Shown here piece after piece: positions 1 to 12,310 of a stretch of 64,000 bases of DNA. The notes under the pieces are model-generated. The model was given only the letters and a program-made list of their open reading frames with translations. It was not told where the DNA came from and did not search any database. Position 1 is the first letter of the stretch. Every line of letters starts with the position of its first letter. The stretch is from Clarkia xantiana subsp. parviflora (taxonomy: Eukaryota; Streptophyta; Magnoliopsida; Myrtales; Onagraceae): NCBI GenBank assembly GCA_036873135.1, contig JAPTYO010000008.1, positions 868,001 through 932,000 of the forward strand, in the 5' to 3' direction. The position numbers and the translations under genes were made by a program.

Positions 1-952
1 TGATCTAGGGTTCCGAAGCTATCTTCCGGAACTACTTTCTGTATCGAATATAAGGGTAAGACCGTCATTCATCTTATATCTGAATAATTTTGTGGGTACA
101 AGATCTTGTATGTGACTTTAATGCATTAATTTTTAATTGACGGGATAATTTATGTTTTTGCAGGTTGTGTGTTACCCATTAATTTTTGTGATAATATTTG
201 TACACTGCATAGTAGAGATTTTTTGATGGTATCAGTAACTATACTCTTATAGACCCTTAAATGTACAACGGGAAAATTGTTCATTTGCCTCGTATGTATC
301 AATCTACTTTGGAGATAAACTAGAAGATAGTAGATTTGTTTCATATACACATGTAATAGATTTATAGTCCATAAAATAATAATTTAATAATAATCTCAAT
401 TATAGGTTATGTTATGATTAGATATTAAGATGCTTGGTAAAATCATTATTGGTTTACCAGGTTCAGTTTGTTATTAGAAGAAATTACTTCCACAAAGAGT
501 GACACCTATTTTTTTAGGTTGAGATACTTAGTAAAATGTGTAATTGAGTTGAGTATCTAAAAATTTAACTAGAACTGAAAATTGGAATTCGGTCAAACTT
601 GAACTTTTAAAATTCTACTTGAATTCAAACTCAACATAATTGAACTTAATTTATAATAACTTACATTTTTCGTCACAATTGAGTCCGGCTCGATTTACAT
701 AATTCATAATAACTTACATAATTGAGTCCGGCTCGATTTACATCACAATAACTTACATTTTTCGTAATTATAATAATTTTCTAGAAGTATATAATATTAA
801 ATGGGCGGGCCGAAAAATTCCGACTACAAGGAGGATAAAACTGGCCTTGATATCCCTTGTCGGCCCAAGAATGTCGTCTATTTATCGTTGCGAAAATGGT
901 GCTTTGGCGGGAAACGTAGCCCTCTGATTGAAGCCCGAGCGCGAGAGAAAAA
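1..952. other. Intergenic, AT-rich, upstream of the histone-fold gene
   Basis: No credible coding exon was found. A short direct repeat lies at 677-743. The last ~150 bases before the ATG at 953 become GC-richer, as expected for a 5' leader and core promoter. The first ~200 bases could include the end of a neighbouring transcript, but nothing identifies it. Confidence 0.5.
677..743. repeat. Two-copy direct repeat, period 43 bp
   Basis: A 24-base block containing GAGTCCGGCTCGATTTACAT occurs at 677-700 and again at 720-743. The spacer carries a variant of the flanking ATAATAACTTACAT text. It looks like a local tandem duplication in AT-rich DNA upstream of the first gene. Confidence 0.8.
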
Positions 953-2646
953 ATGGAGACAGCGAAAGTGATCTCTGAGGCGGAGGAGCTACCGAAAGCC
1001 ATAGTGCGGCGGGTGGTGAAGGAGAAGCTCAGTCAGTGCTCCGACGCCGGCGACATCTCCCTCCACAAGGACGCCCTCCTTGCATTCGCCGAGAGTGCTC
1101 GCATCTTCATCCACTACCTCTCCGCCACGTACTCCTCTCTCTATCTCTCATCGATTTAATCATCGCACTGGTCTAGGTTTTCTTCAAGATGTTTGTTCAA
1201 GTAGAATCAAAAGATTGTACACTTGCCTGATGTTAAAAACCCTAAATTTGAAGAAATGTTTACAATTAATTGACTCAATTGATTGTATGTTAATCTGTAG
1301 ATTGGGCTAAAAAGTTTATTTGGTGATCATTGCAGAGCTAATGACATATGTAAAGAATCTAAGAGACAGACGATCAACGCAGATGATATATTGAAGGCAG
1401 TGGAAGAGATTGAATTTCCTGAGTTGATTGAGCCGCTTAAAGCCTCCCTGGATGGTTAGTAACTTAGTACTTAATCTTTGATTTGATTCAGCCTTAACTT
1501 GGTTGTTTCAGCTTTGCTTTAAATTAGAGCAATCTGCATTATCCTTAAACAACTAATAAACGCAAGTATTAAGGGGCACTATAGATTAGCAAGTATTAGC
1601 TGCTTTATCAATGCGGAACAACAAAGTTTGATTTTGGGAAAACACCATCACGGTAATGTACACGCAGTAGAAAAGTTATATCTTAATTGTTTGAGATGAC
1701 TTTATAACATTGCTAATGGTTTATCTCTCCATGCTTTATGGATTGTTCAGTCATCAGCAAACCAGACTTGTTCATCATTCCACGTTTTTACTGGTTTTGA
1801 TGCTCTGTTGGGCTATTGTTGCCTGTTTCTTTCCTGCTAAATCTGCTTTGTTAGTTCCCATCAAGGGTATAGCTTAATATCTATCATAATCGAGGGTTAC
1901 CAAGCTGCAGATACATCTTTTTCGTCTATTCATGAATGTTGATTGATGAGGCAGCCACTATCACTTCAACTTATCTTTACTTATCGGTATTAGGCTTATT
2001 AAGAGTAATCTAACATAGGAACAGTTGTAAGCCGTAAGGTTTATTAGAATAAGATTAGCCTTTTTTTTTCTTTTAGGCTGATGTAAAAATGAGATGCTTA
2101 AATCAAGACTTACATATTGCAATCAAAACCGATGTCGCAAAGGTTGCAACTTTCACATGTTTTCTTTTTCAGCAAAAGAAAATGTTCAATTTTCTTGCCT
2201 TAGTTAGATAACAACTGGGTGAGTCCTTCGATGAACATTTGGGTTTTGCCCAGTGGTTATAAGTAGGAGGAGAATGTAGATTGCTGAAACCACCTCCTGA
2301 AGCCCGCTGCAGTTCTGCCGTTATTATGGAAATTTACTTTAGCAGATGCAAACACGTTGTTGTCGGATGCTTAAACACAAACACGCACACACACACACAT
2401 ATATATATATATATACATAGATGATCAGATTGTTGACAGTCATGTGCTGCTGTTGGTTTTGCAGAGTTTAGGAAAAAGAATGCTGGGAAGAAAGCAGAAG
2501 CCTCCAAGGCAAAAGAACTGAAAAAGAGGAAAGAAAAAGAACCTGAACAGGCACCTGAAAGTAGTAAGAAAAAGAAAGATGATCATGAAGATACCACCAG
2601 TGGTAGAGAAGAAGATTCTGACAATGCAGCAGCCAGTGACGAATAA
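953..2646 (+). CDS. Histone-fold protein, DPB4/POLE3 (NF-YB-like) subunit
   Basis: Three exons, 953-1128, 1336-1454 and 2465-2646, give a 158-residue protein; all junctions are GT-AG. Residues ~10-98 form a histone fold of the NF-YB/CBF-A class: LPKAIVRRVVKEKL opens it, then KDALLAFAESARIFIHYLSA and KRQTINADDILKAVEEIEFPE. The CBF-A DNA-contact signature of true NF-YB is not evident. A lysine-rich then acidic tail follows, ending DNAAASDE. In this family Dpb4/POLE3 pairs with a second histone-fold subunit in DNA polymerase epsilon and in CHRAC-type remodelers, so a nuclear role in replication or nucleosome handling is inferred. The start is the first ATG before the fold. Intron 2 (1455-2464) carries a microsatellite. 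The family is clear; which member (NF-YB11 or DPB4-like) is less certain. Confidence 0.88.
2383..2414. repeat. (AC)n(AT)n microsatellite in intron 2
   Basis: An AC-rich dinucleotide run passes directly into an AT run. It lies in the last intron of the histone-fold gene, about 50 bases before the final exon. Confidence 0.85.
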
Positions 2647-3065
2647 AACCGCGGTTTTTCCGAGCTAAGCTGCAGATAAATACTGAATCTTGTGTACCAA
2701 GTCCAAAACTGCTGCAAATTTTTGGCTATGAGTATGAGTTGCTTGTTCCATTGATGTGTATTATTAACCGTAAAACTGGAATTATGGTACCAGGCTTGTC
2801 TTTCTTTAACTGGAAGTTCCTTTGAATGTGGCTGCTTCAGTGATGTTATTAATTGAAGTAGAGAACACATGTTTGTTGTAAGCCATGTCTTGATTGATTC
2901 CAATGTATTCAACATTCATCACCATTGACCAAAAGTTACAAAACTTGGACAATTCATTGTGCCCAGTTAAATTTGCTCATAATCTTATATTTGTGTGAAT
3001 CTACAATAAGCAAATATCAATACACAACAATAGTAATAAAATAGCTTCAAGCAATCTTCTCAAGT

Positions 3066-5259
3066 TCAGTTGCTGCCATCTGATGTTAGAAGCACCTTGT
3101 ATAGCTCAGGCCTTCGATCGCGAAAAACTCCCCAACTGTTTCTCTTGGTTTTGATCTTGTCGAGATCAAACTCCGCCACTAGAACCGCTTCCTCTTTATC
3201 ATCAGCACTTGCAACAATTTCTCCAGCTGGACCTGTTTGATTTGAATGATTGATAATGAGTAACACTCATAAGAAGATAAAGCATCATTTTGTCAAAGAT
3301 TAACACAACATTTCAATTACCAGCTATGAAAGAGTTCCCGTAAAATGTAATTTGACTCGGTCCATGCTCGGTCTCTATTACTTCTTTCCCGACACGATTT
3401 GAAGCCACAAGAGGCACCTGGATTAAGAATGATCCACCTTAGATTGGTGACCAAAGTACTAGAACGATGTACGGGGAAGATATGTTTGAGAGACAATTAC
3501 CAAATTAGCCCCGGCATGACCCTGCATTACTCGTTTCCAGTGATCACGAGAATCGAGTCCATCGTCTTGAGGTTCGGAACCGATTGCAGTTGGGTATAAT
3601 AGTATTTCTGCACCTTGTAGAGCCATTGCTCTGGCTGCTTCTGGAAACCACTGATCCCAACAAATGGCTGACATAGCATAAAGCTTATTCAGATTCATAA
3701 TATGAATACTGGAATAGGAAAATCTCAAATTTAAAAGAAAAAAATCTCCTTACCGACTCCAATTTTCGTAAATTTTGTTTGGAAAACCTGATCAAGAAAA
3801 GGATTAGTAGGATTCTCTAATAGCTACCCTTATAAATACTAAGAATTCCAGTTTTGCAACTATGAGTCTAAAGTTATCGCCATTAAAGTTCAATTTTGCC
3901 TCCAGAAATAAGTTCAAACTTCAAAGATAATATACGTCATATTTGACTATTATTATGCCCACTCTAACTTGGATTCTTTGATATGTTCCTATCAAAGATA
4001 GAGTATACTAGTTACACACCTTAAATCCAGTATCACCAGGGTTGAAGTAGAACTTCTCCTGGTAGCCTGAAAAAATAGATATATTCAAGAGTTATATCAT
4101 CATCAAGAAAGCATGCTATGTATATATCGTAGATGAACTGTTTGTGTATTTCACGTACCGGGACCATCAGGGATATGAGATTTTCTGTACAATCCAAGAT
4201 CGGTTCCATCAGCATCTATTATAGCTATTGAGTTGTAATGAGCGTTGTTTGCTTCTTCAAAGAAGCTGACGGGTATAACCACACCCAACTCTTTTGCAAG
4301 CTTTTGCATTCTGTAAGAAGTTGGCCGTATTCAGAATACGAAAAACAATGAACCAATGGCATCAGTTCTAAGTTCTCTTACCTTATAATAGTTGGGTGAT
4401 TTTTATACGGCTTAGCTTGGAGGAAGAAATCCTCCCTCTGTGCTTGACAGAAATAGTATCCTTCAAATAGCTCCTGAATGAAACATGGAAAAATAAGGAC
4501 ATTGACAGTAAACAAGAAACCACCATTTCATGATGTTAAGCAACTTTATTCCAGGAATCAACACACTGGCAGTTCGTTTAATAAGTCTTGGCTCATGATT
4601 TATTGTAAACAATGCAATCATCACCATCCTTGAACAAAAAACACTTTACAGCTGCCAGTTCCATTGCAGAGGTGTAGTGCTTAAACACAAATTCCATACA
4701 AAAGCTCTGTGCTAAAGACTGTTCATTCTAGTAAGAATTTGGCTTTACTTAATGAATTTTGTTCAAAATGATTATAATTTCACTCAGCTTAGCTAACCCT
4801 AACAATTCAGTGACCAAGCCACAATAGTTCAATTTCCAGGGTCAATCAAGAGGCATATATCACAGAATCAGCTCCCAGAAATTAGAACTTCCAAAATTAC
4901 CTGAATGAGTATAATGTTTGCGCCTTTTCCATGGGCAGACCTAACCAACCTGCAATTTCCAACAGTGATCATATTCAGAGGGCTAGGATCGCAAAATGCT
5001 TGGAAACAATCAAGAACTTCATGAAACAGATTGATTGGGGCTGAAAAATAGAGACATCAGCCCTAATCAAGAAATCAATTGAAAAGTTGGTGGATTTCGC
5101 TGGTAATCAATCAAGTGCAATAGAACAGACAAAGGGAAGGAAGAAGAAACCTTTCAGCAGTGGCGACGTTGGTGGAGATATCATCGGTGCAAGAGAACTG
5201 TAGAGCAGCTACGGAAACTCTTCTTCCTCCCAAATCGATCAACCTCGATCCGCACAAAT
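3066..5259 (-). CDS. CPA: N-carbamoylputrescine amidase (nitrilase family), start codon not found
   Basis: Nine coding exons are readable: 5259-5151, 4949-4901, 4473-4382, 4310-4159, 4066-4020, 3787-3754, 3667-3501, 3417-3321 and 3232-3066, about 304 residues, which is normal for the family. The carbon-nitrogen hydrolase triad is present: Glu in IQELFEGYYF, Lys in YRKSHIPDGPG and Cys in ICWDQWFPE. Plant-type CPA signatures include AIGSEPQDDGLDSRDHW, and the protein ends LYKVLLTSDGSN. The enzyme hydrolyses N-carbamoylputrescine to putrescine, CO2 and ammonia in the arginine-decarboxylase route of polyamine synthesis. No in-frame ATG lies upstream of LGGRRVSVAALQFSC: the frame runs back to a TAA without a Met. 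A splice acceptor (TTCTGCAG) borders the exon at 5260, so a short first exon may be missing, or the 5' end was lost. Confidence 0.88.
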
Positions 5260-5261
5260 CT

Positions 5262-5883
5262 GCAGAACAGTCAAATTCGTCTTCTACTTCACTCGATAGC
5301 AGAGCAGATACTTACTTCACTTGAAAGTAGATTATTATTTTATATCGAAATTAAATTAAAAACGAAACTAGTGTATTTTTTAAATTCGAATTTTAAAAAT
5401 AGAAATTATGTTTTGTTTTTAAATAATGAAATTAGATAATTTTTTAAAACGTCCAATTTAAAAAGATATATTATAAGAAAAAATTGGTGTTTGAAAATGA
5501 AATATTTTTCGAAAGTTGAGAGTGTTTTTACTAAATTACAATTTGTAAATAGAAATTTAAAATACAAATTAGTGTTTTAGTAGTTGAAAATTTATTTTAA
5601 AATTCGAAATTTTATCAAATTAAAAACAACTATTCTAAAATTCGAAATTATAAAAATAGAAATCACACTTTGTTTTTAATTAGAAAATGTCATATTTTTG
5701 TTTATAAATTTTGAATTTTAAAAAATTACTTTTTTTTAATGTCAAAATTAACTACGAAATTTTTTTTATGTATATAGATAAGACCATTTTTGAAGAAATT
5801 GAATATTTATAAAATTAGAAGAGTTTTTTTAAAAATTGACAAATTATTTATTTTAAACTAATAATGAATATTCATGTCGATAG
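5262..5883. other. AT-rich spacer with dispersed direct repeats
   Basis: No gene was seen. A block of about 40 bases beginning AAATTCGAA and continuing through AAAAATAGAAAT to TTTGTTTTTAA occurs near 5382-5422 and again near 5638-5680. This stretch occupies the place where the promoter and first exon of the amidase gene should be, next to transposon-derived DNA. Confidence 0.5.
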
Positions 5884-7210
5884 GTAGGCAACGAGGCACC
5901 AGACAACTACTTTAGATATGAAAAACTATGACCGTTAGACCCCCGAACTGAGGGCTTCGTTGACCAGGCAGGCTTCCTGCATGCAGCAAGGACGAGTCGT
6001 CTTGAGGTAGATATTGGTCTGATGCATGCATTAGCGGAGAGGTGGCGACCTGAAACCCACAGTTTTCATCTTCCCACAGGTGAGATGACAGTTACCCTGA
6101 GAGATGTGGCGATGATCTTAGGATTAAGGATCGATGGTCCGCCGATATCAGACCACTACATGGAAGGAGAATCAATTGGCTTAGATGTTCAACCTACCAT
6201 ATATTGGAAGACTCAAACTCTAGACATTTTCCAGAATATGTTTGGAGTACGATCCAACAGTCAGAACTTATACAAAGGGACAACTGATTTCTATGTTTCA
6301 TGGTTGAAGAAACATATCTTGAAAAAACCTAATGATGATGCGTGGAGAACAGACAGTGATGTAGTAGCCGAGAGAAGAGCAAAGGCATATATATTGTGCC
6401 TCTTAGGAACAGTTCTACCCGCAGACTCCAACAATTCGATAGTGCCGCTGCAATATTTAAACTTCATCTATGATTTGGATGAGTGCAGCCAGTACAGTTG
6501 GGGTTCTGCTGTATTGAGCCACTTATATAGGGGTCTGTGCCAGTGGACAAGAAATAAAAAAGCTTTCATCATCAGCGGATGCGGCGTGCTCTTACAGGTA
6601 TTGAAAATGCATTGTTAATATTATTTATAAACTACATTATGTAATGTTATTTTTTTTTCCAATATAGGTGTGGTGTTGGATGCACCTCTCGCTTGGTAGA
6701 CCTGCGTGTTTAGACCCAGTTGTGTCGGGTCAAACAGTCGGTTGTTGGTGGAGTGGGCATAAGACTTCGAAGAAGAGCGTTATAACTCGTACTAGATGGT
6801 TTTACAGGAATCACCTGAAAACACTCAGAAAAGATGCGGTACGAAAGTGAAATATTCGATTGTTATAATGCCACATATTTTATGGTTAATTTATTCATTC
6901 TAAAATACAGGTTACTTGGAACCCATGGACGGAAGAAGTTAAATCAGTGATGCCACCAATTGCCCTGGAAGGTTGGGACTTGGTCAACATACAACTACCT
7001 CTGATACACTTTAACTGTGTGGAATTTCAACTGCCAAATCGAGTGTACAGGCAGTCAGGCTTTGGTTATTGTATCCCCGAGGGTATGCTTGAGCGTCTGG
7101 AATGGGATACTCTCCACCGTACCGACCAATGGACGAAGATATCGATACCGCCGTGGCATGTTGTCCATCAGTGGTACATAGTGATGTGGAACTCCCACAA
7201 TTTTTTTTGA
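5884..7210 (+). pseudogene. Plant mobile domain (MAIN-like, aminotransferase-like) gene, broken
   Basis: Conceptual exons at ~5884-6597, 6668-6847 and ~6911-7210 spell a plant mobile domain: ALAERWRPETHSFHLPTGEM, then TLRDVAMILGLRIDGPPI, then a C-terminal part with RVYRQSGFGYCIPEG and HQWYIVMW. The domain occurs in host MAIN/MAIL genes and, much more often, as cargo of Mutator-like and retro-elements. The copy appears dead: upstream, in the same frame, NYFRYEKL is followed by TGA (5929-5931), then PLDPRTEGFVDQAGFL, so one stop interrupts an otherwise continuous domain. The 3' end stops in a T-run right after MWNSHNF, with no clear C-terminal extension. A transcript starting at the ATG at 6022 would give only a shortened product. 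Confidence 0.72.
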
Positions 7211-7255
7211 ACATTTTCTAAAAAAATGAGATTTGCTCCAAATTTGCATTTTAGA

Positions 7256-7273
7256 GGGGGGGGGGGGGGGGGG
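7256..7273. repeat. Homopolymer run of 18 G
   Basis: An uninterrupted G run lies about 45 bases past the end of the plant mobile domain reading frame. It could form a G-quadruplex on the + strand. Run length may also vary through sequencing error. Confidence 0.85.
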
Positions 7274-8492
7274 TAGAACATGATTCGGTGATGGAAACAT
7301 TAAATTTCAAAACTACTATAATAAATATTAAAAAAAAAAAAACAAATTGTGTATTACGTTATAAAGACGCAACTTCGATTTTCATTGTATTTGAAGTTGT
7401 AAATAAACGACAGTATGTTAATATGAACATTTATACATTATTTAATAAAAAACTAAAAGTATGTTACCTTATTTTCGAAATAATATTTTAAATAGTATGT
7501 CGCTAATAACTTCAAGTATGTTAATTACATAATATATTATATTGAACTAAAATACATATTGTTATTTTGATTACTCGCATAATAGTTGTATTATATACAT
7601 GCATCATAATTTCTACTATTATATAATACGAAAACTTTGTACAAACATAACAGTATGTTACCTTACTTTCGAAGAACAAATTCAGATTTATCTCCACGTA
7701 CTCGAACAACTTAGAATTCCTGCAATTTTACCAAAATACATATATTGTATCATCACAACAAGATATAATAATTATAAACAAACTAAATTTTATATACATG
7801 CAATACGTTACCTTAGTTTGAGACAATAAATTTACAAAACGTAATTTTGACAAGGTGTAGAAAGGGTTTTATACAATTAATTAGAAACGAGTAAATAGGG
7901 TTTTATAGAGGAAAAGAGAAGAATGATGATGAAAATTAATAGATTTAAGAAGATGAGAGGATTGTAAATTTTGGAATGGTGTATAAATGATTTTATAGAT
8001 GTAAAAATAGATGTTATTAGCAGCTGGACATGGCATTTTTACAAATGCCCATTGGAGGCGGGCATTTTTAGAAATGTCCTCTTCCAAGAGGGCATTTGTA
8101 CAAATTTTCCTACTTTCCGCCTCCCAGCCGCCCGCCTTACACGAGGAAATAAGTTTTCATCCAACGGCCAAGAAGAAATTATTATTATTATTATTTTTTA
8201 CAATATTCTTTCCATGAGTTTTATTATTTATTTATTTGTTTAATTTTGATTTTAATTTTAATTTAAGTTTATTTTTCAACTTTTATATCAGAAAATTAAT
8301 TTAATTTTAGAATAAAAAAATTAATTAACTGTCATTTGTTACACATATTTTAATGTGTATGATCTAATAATTAAAAATCAACTTAAAATAAAATTAAACT
8401 TCATTTTAAGCGCTTAACATATTTAAAAATTGACAATCTTTAGTTCATTAGTACTATTTTTTTAAAAAAAAAATCAAGAGTTAATAAACAAA
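7274..8492. other. AT-rich non-coding stretch, probably the rest of a mobile element
   Basis: No gene was recognised. Short reading frames here have AT-rich composition only. The stretch includes a phrase repeat near 8032-8110 that resembles the ends of the Mutator-like elements found elsewhere in the window, so it may hold the 3' end of the element carrying the plant mobile domain. Confidence 0.4.
8032..8110. repeat. Three iterated ~29-bp phrases
   Basis: GGCATTTTTACAAATGCCC at 8032, GGCATTTTTAGAAATGTCC at 8061 and GGCATTTGTACAAATTTTCC at 8091 are spaced 29-30 bases apart. Each is itself partly palindromic. The layout matches phrase-structured ends of Mutator-like elements, but no opposite end or target duplication was located. 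Confidence 0.6.
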
Positions 8493-8968
8493 TCTATATA
8501 TAATATAATTTGGATACACTTAGGCTATTATGCTCTAAAACAACGCCACGTCACCACAAAGCAATGTGATTGGCTAAAATTTCCTGATGTAACACTCATA
8601 ACTTTGTAACGCACATTTTTGTAAAACTCCTCTAACTCCTCTTTTTATGAGAAAACCTTGTGAATTTCTCTCATATAATGCTCCAATTTCCTTTTCTTAT
8701 GTATTTACAATCATTTTGTTGTTATTATTTTTTTACTATCTCCATTAATGCCACACCGTCTTTAACTTTAATTTGATTGAAAAAAATTGTTTACATTTGT
8801 TACCATGTGTTATAGAAGGAAATTAATAGTCGAAGATACATTTCATATTGAGAATTGCTACAAACTGTGAAATATGGTGTGAAAATTTACTCTTTTATCA
8901 AATAATATTATATTTAATTATATATATGTAATAAGTCACCCCGCGCGTTGCGCGGGGATAGCAAATAG
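8493..8968 (+). mobile_element. Candidate non-autonomous Helitron
   Basis: The left end reads TCTATATATAATAT after an A. The right end has a GC hairpin at 8939-8957 (CCCCGCGC, GTT, GCGCGGGG) followed by 11 bases ending ATAG and then T. TC start, insertion between A and T, and a hairpin 10-12 bases from the 3' end are Helitron hallmarks; the expected terminal CTRR is ATAG here. The interior is about 475 bases with no coding signal. Confidence 0.5.
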
Positions 8969-9611
8969 TGGTACATAATTTACTATTTGAATAGAGGGTC
9001 CCACTATTTGCTAACTGTTTCTTTTTTTACAAATTATTATTAGTTGAATTTAGTAAATATGCAATTTATCAGCTCGTCCATTTACTATTAAAGAGTTGCC
9101 GAGAAATGCAGAAACTCGCAATGAATCATCAAAATTCAAGTAATAAGCTACAAATCTCCTCAAAATTAAGTTTGCAAACTGTAAATTTCTCAAAATTCAA
9201 GTAGTAATTTACACTTGGAACATAGCAAGACTATGAACAACAAATAAGTTCGTGCCACTATTTAAGAGTAAATTAGACGGATCTTCTTCTTCTACAACAA
9301 TATACAACTTAGTACTTGATTCTAAAAAAAAAGTTCAACTAGCAAAAAGCCCAAGCCACAAAAATTAGCTACTACATCCCTCAATTTGAACATATTTATA
9401 TAGATGGCCTTAAATTTAAACCATTCCTCAAAATTGTAGAAACACAAATGAACAGAAACAACAATTGCAGGGAGGTAAAATCACACTCATCAAGGTCACA
9501 GCCCTCAAGTGAACAGAGGGTCCAAGAATTACAAAACTTTCCTATAGAATTACAAGAACCATACTCAAAACACAAACCAAACTCTACTAAAACAACAACA
9601 AAGACTGATTC
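8969..9611. other. AT-rich intergenic and 3' flank of the RopGAP gene
   Basis: No gene was found. The part nearest 9611 probably contains the 3' untranslated region of the minus-strand RopGAP gene. Confidence 0.45.
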
Positions 9612-12310
9612 CTATCTCCAAGCTTCGGTCCTTGCCATTCTCATCTCTATTCGGTTCAAACTGCTCATTGCTTCTCCAGCTACCTCCATTTGTTTTGAAG
9701 TTATATCGCTCAGAGGTAGATGATGGTTACGGATATGACGCCCTTTCGGTTTTGGACTTTCTTCAACCCTTTTAGATTCAGAGCCACAGGAAAAAATAGA
9801 GACTAGTGTTTCATCTAAAGATAAATGTGATACAACACTGCTATCATGTTCATCCGAACCCATTAAGCTCTCCAGACTGGGTTCTTCATCAAGGTAAGCA
9901 TTTCCAGAATCCTCATTATCATGCAAATTATGTTCAGACATGCAGAGCTTTGAAGGGCTCTCATGCCCATTCTCATCAAATGGTTCGGGAATCGAAGGCT
10001 GCTCTGGCTCAATCACTGCTTCTCTTAACCGCAGGTTCCTTGCTACAAGGGTTTTGAGAAAGTTCATCACTTGAACAGCATGCATCAGAGCCGTGAATGG
10101 ATCTGCCATCTGCAGTAGTAAGATTTCTCAATGGAATCACACAAAATGATATGAACATCAGAAAATTGTTGCTATTTGACTTTTGGGGGTTAGATTGAGG
10201 GAAATTTAAAGATTACTGCTACCTGTGTCATATTTGGAGCAAAGACCATGGCAATATTGTGTGCATTCATTTTGTTAAAACGCTCCATCTGAGCCACATC
10301 AGCCATAAGATTGATGGCCCAATCAAGGAGATAAGCTTCGATTTGGGGTAACTCCTTCACCAGCTCTGCACATTCTTCTTCTGTGGAGGACTGAATGATC
10401 CGGTCTGGTTGAACCGAATCAAGAACGCCTGAAGGTAGTTCTCTAAACCAAGCCTGAAAATTTCATAGAGTTTTAATTCAAACAGTAAATTTCACATTTT
10501 GACACAAAAATAATACTTATGTGACCTGACCTATGAACCGAACCATCATTTTTTCTTACGAAAAAAGGCATCTAGTCGTAGAAGATTACACATTGATAGC
10601 AAAACAATTTCCACTCCAAGTTTGGTAATATATTCAAAGAAAGTGATCATGCAGCAGTATAATGAGGTGATTTTTCCCAATAACTGAAACAATAGTGGAT
10701 TTGCATCAGACTAGCTCGAACCATTGGACATTCTATACTCCCAATGCAAAACATCATAGAATGAAACTAAATCAGATGTGAACATTTTTGCCACATGCTG
10801 CTGAAGTTTGAAGCGATTCGGTATCCACATAATAGGTTAATAAGAAATAAATAAAGACCAGTGGAGGATTATCCGATAGAGTGTAAATCTTGAACCTTAA
10901 TTAGTCCAGCTAAACAGTGTACATCAATGCCGTCTGGAACCACACCCCCATTCAATTGATCTCTGGCGTACTCCTCCTGATCATTGTCTCCAGAAATTCT
11001 GAAAATCCCTTCTACCTGCACAAATATAAATTATTAGTGAAATAAATTTTGATAATAAAACTAAATAAACATTTTAATACGAAAAACATATTACTTAGCA
11101 ATAACGATATTTTGATCCCAATAATTTTCATCAAATAGAGCTGAAATCATGACCTACCTGTAAACCTCCCCCATCATACAAGCTCTGTTGCATAAGCAGG
11201 AGAATCGTTGGCACAATGTTGCCTCTTGAATCATATGATAATTGCATGGATTCTGTAGAAACTCCAAAGACACGTGCGCTACATGGAAAAACATCAAGAA
11301 GAAAGATAAACATGAAGATGAAGTTCACATCAATGAGCTATATACATAAGATCATGAACATGCATTTCTACAAAGAAAAATATTGGCAAGGAATATTGGC
11401 ACATTCCTCTTGCTCTTTCCCTAATTTGATTTTTTGAGAACTTGAAATTGAGCAACAGTCTACACTGTCAAAAGAGAAATTCCCATTTCTAGAAAGACTT
11501 CACAATCAAATTTCCACACCATGAGAAGATGAGGGCTTGAAATTGAGCAACATTCTACACTGGTATGAGTTATCAAGGGGTCATCTGGTTTCATAGCCCA
11601 ATAATGAAATCATGTGTTCTGTTACGCAGTGGAAAGGAATCACCAATTAAGCCAAACAGATTTCATTGTATTCAGCATGGAAATTGTATGCTGACAGAAA
11701 CACTAGTAAATCAACAACTAAGAACAGCAAGAACAGCTTCTTATCAAATTGACAGCGCAAATAGTGAATTGCAATATCAACAATTAGGATTAACCAATTC
11801 TGCGAACAATTATTTGCTAATAAGGAACCCCTACCCCATTTTCAATTCCAACCATGAAAAATCATATACATTGCGACCCAAAGCTCAAGAATGAGGATCC
11901 GCAATCAGATAAACGGAAATATAACAGGTTTGAAAGGAAGGAGCCTAAGCACATTGAATCCAATTGGAAATGTACCTCGCGCTAGGAGCTCTGCGGGGCA
12001 CTTCGGGCTCGAACTCGACGGGCAAGCCAAGAAACCCATTGAACCGATCGAATGTGACATGCGCGACGTGGCGGACCTCATTCGGCCACCCAATCTCCAT
12101 TGAGCAGAACTGCCTCCTGTCGCTCCGACAGGCAAGGGATTTCCTGAATATGGTGAAAAGCAGGGCCAAGAACGAGAGCTGATCCCCATCCCTCCTCTCT
12201 TCGCCCCTACTCGACGCATCCGCTTCGCAGTCGGCGACATTGGCAGAATCGGTTGATTGACGTGAGGGGGAGCTGCCGGAGCTCGTAGGTAGACAGAGTA
12301 CCTCAGCCAT
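9612..12310 (-). CDS. ROPGAP: ROP GTPase-activating protein with CRIB motif
   Basis: Five exons, 12310-11976, 11278-11158, 11015-10896, 10453-10223 and 10109-9612, sum to a 434-residue protein, typical of plant RopGAPs. Residues ~68-111 hold the CRIB motif (MEIGWPNEVRHVAHVTFDRF, then NGFLGLP). The RhoGAP domain follows: VFGVSTESMQLSYDSRGN, then VEGIFRISGDN with the likely catalytic Arg in FRISGDN, then AGLIKAWFRELPSGVLD and NAHNIAMVFAPNMTQM. The C-terminal ~165 residues are acidic and serine-rich. The protein stimulates GTP hydrolysis by ROP/RAC small GTPases and so turns off polarity and stress signalling at the plasma membrane; CRIB binding to the GTPase directs it. The start ATG is the first in the frame. 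Family assignment is firm; the paralog number is not assigned. Confidence 0.93.

Noticed and set aside
11565..11894. 109-residue plus-strand frame in the RopGAP gene
   Set aside because: It is within the first intron of the minus-strand gene and has no recognisable domain or splice context.
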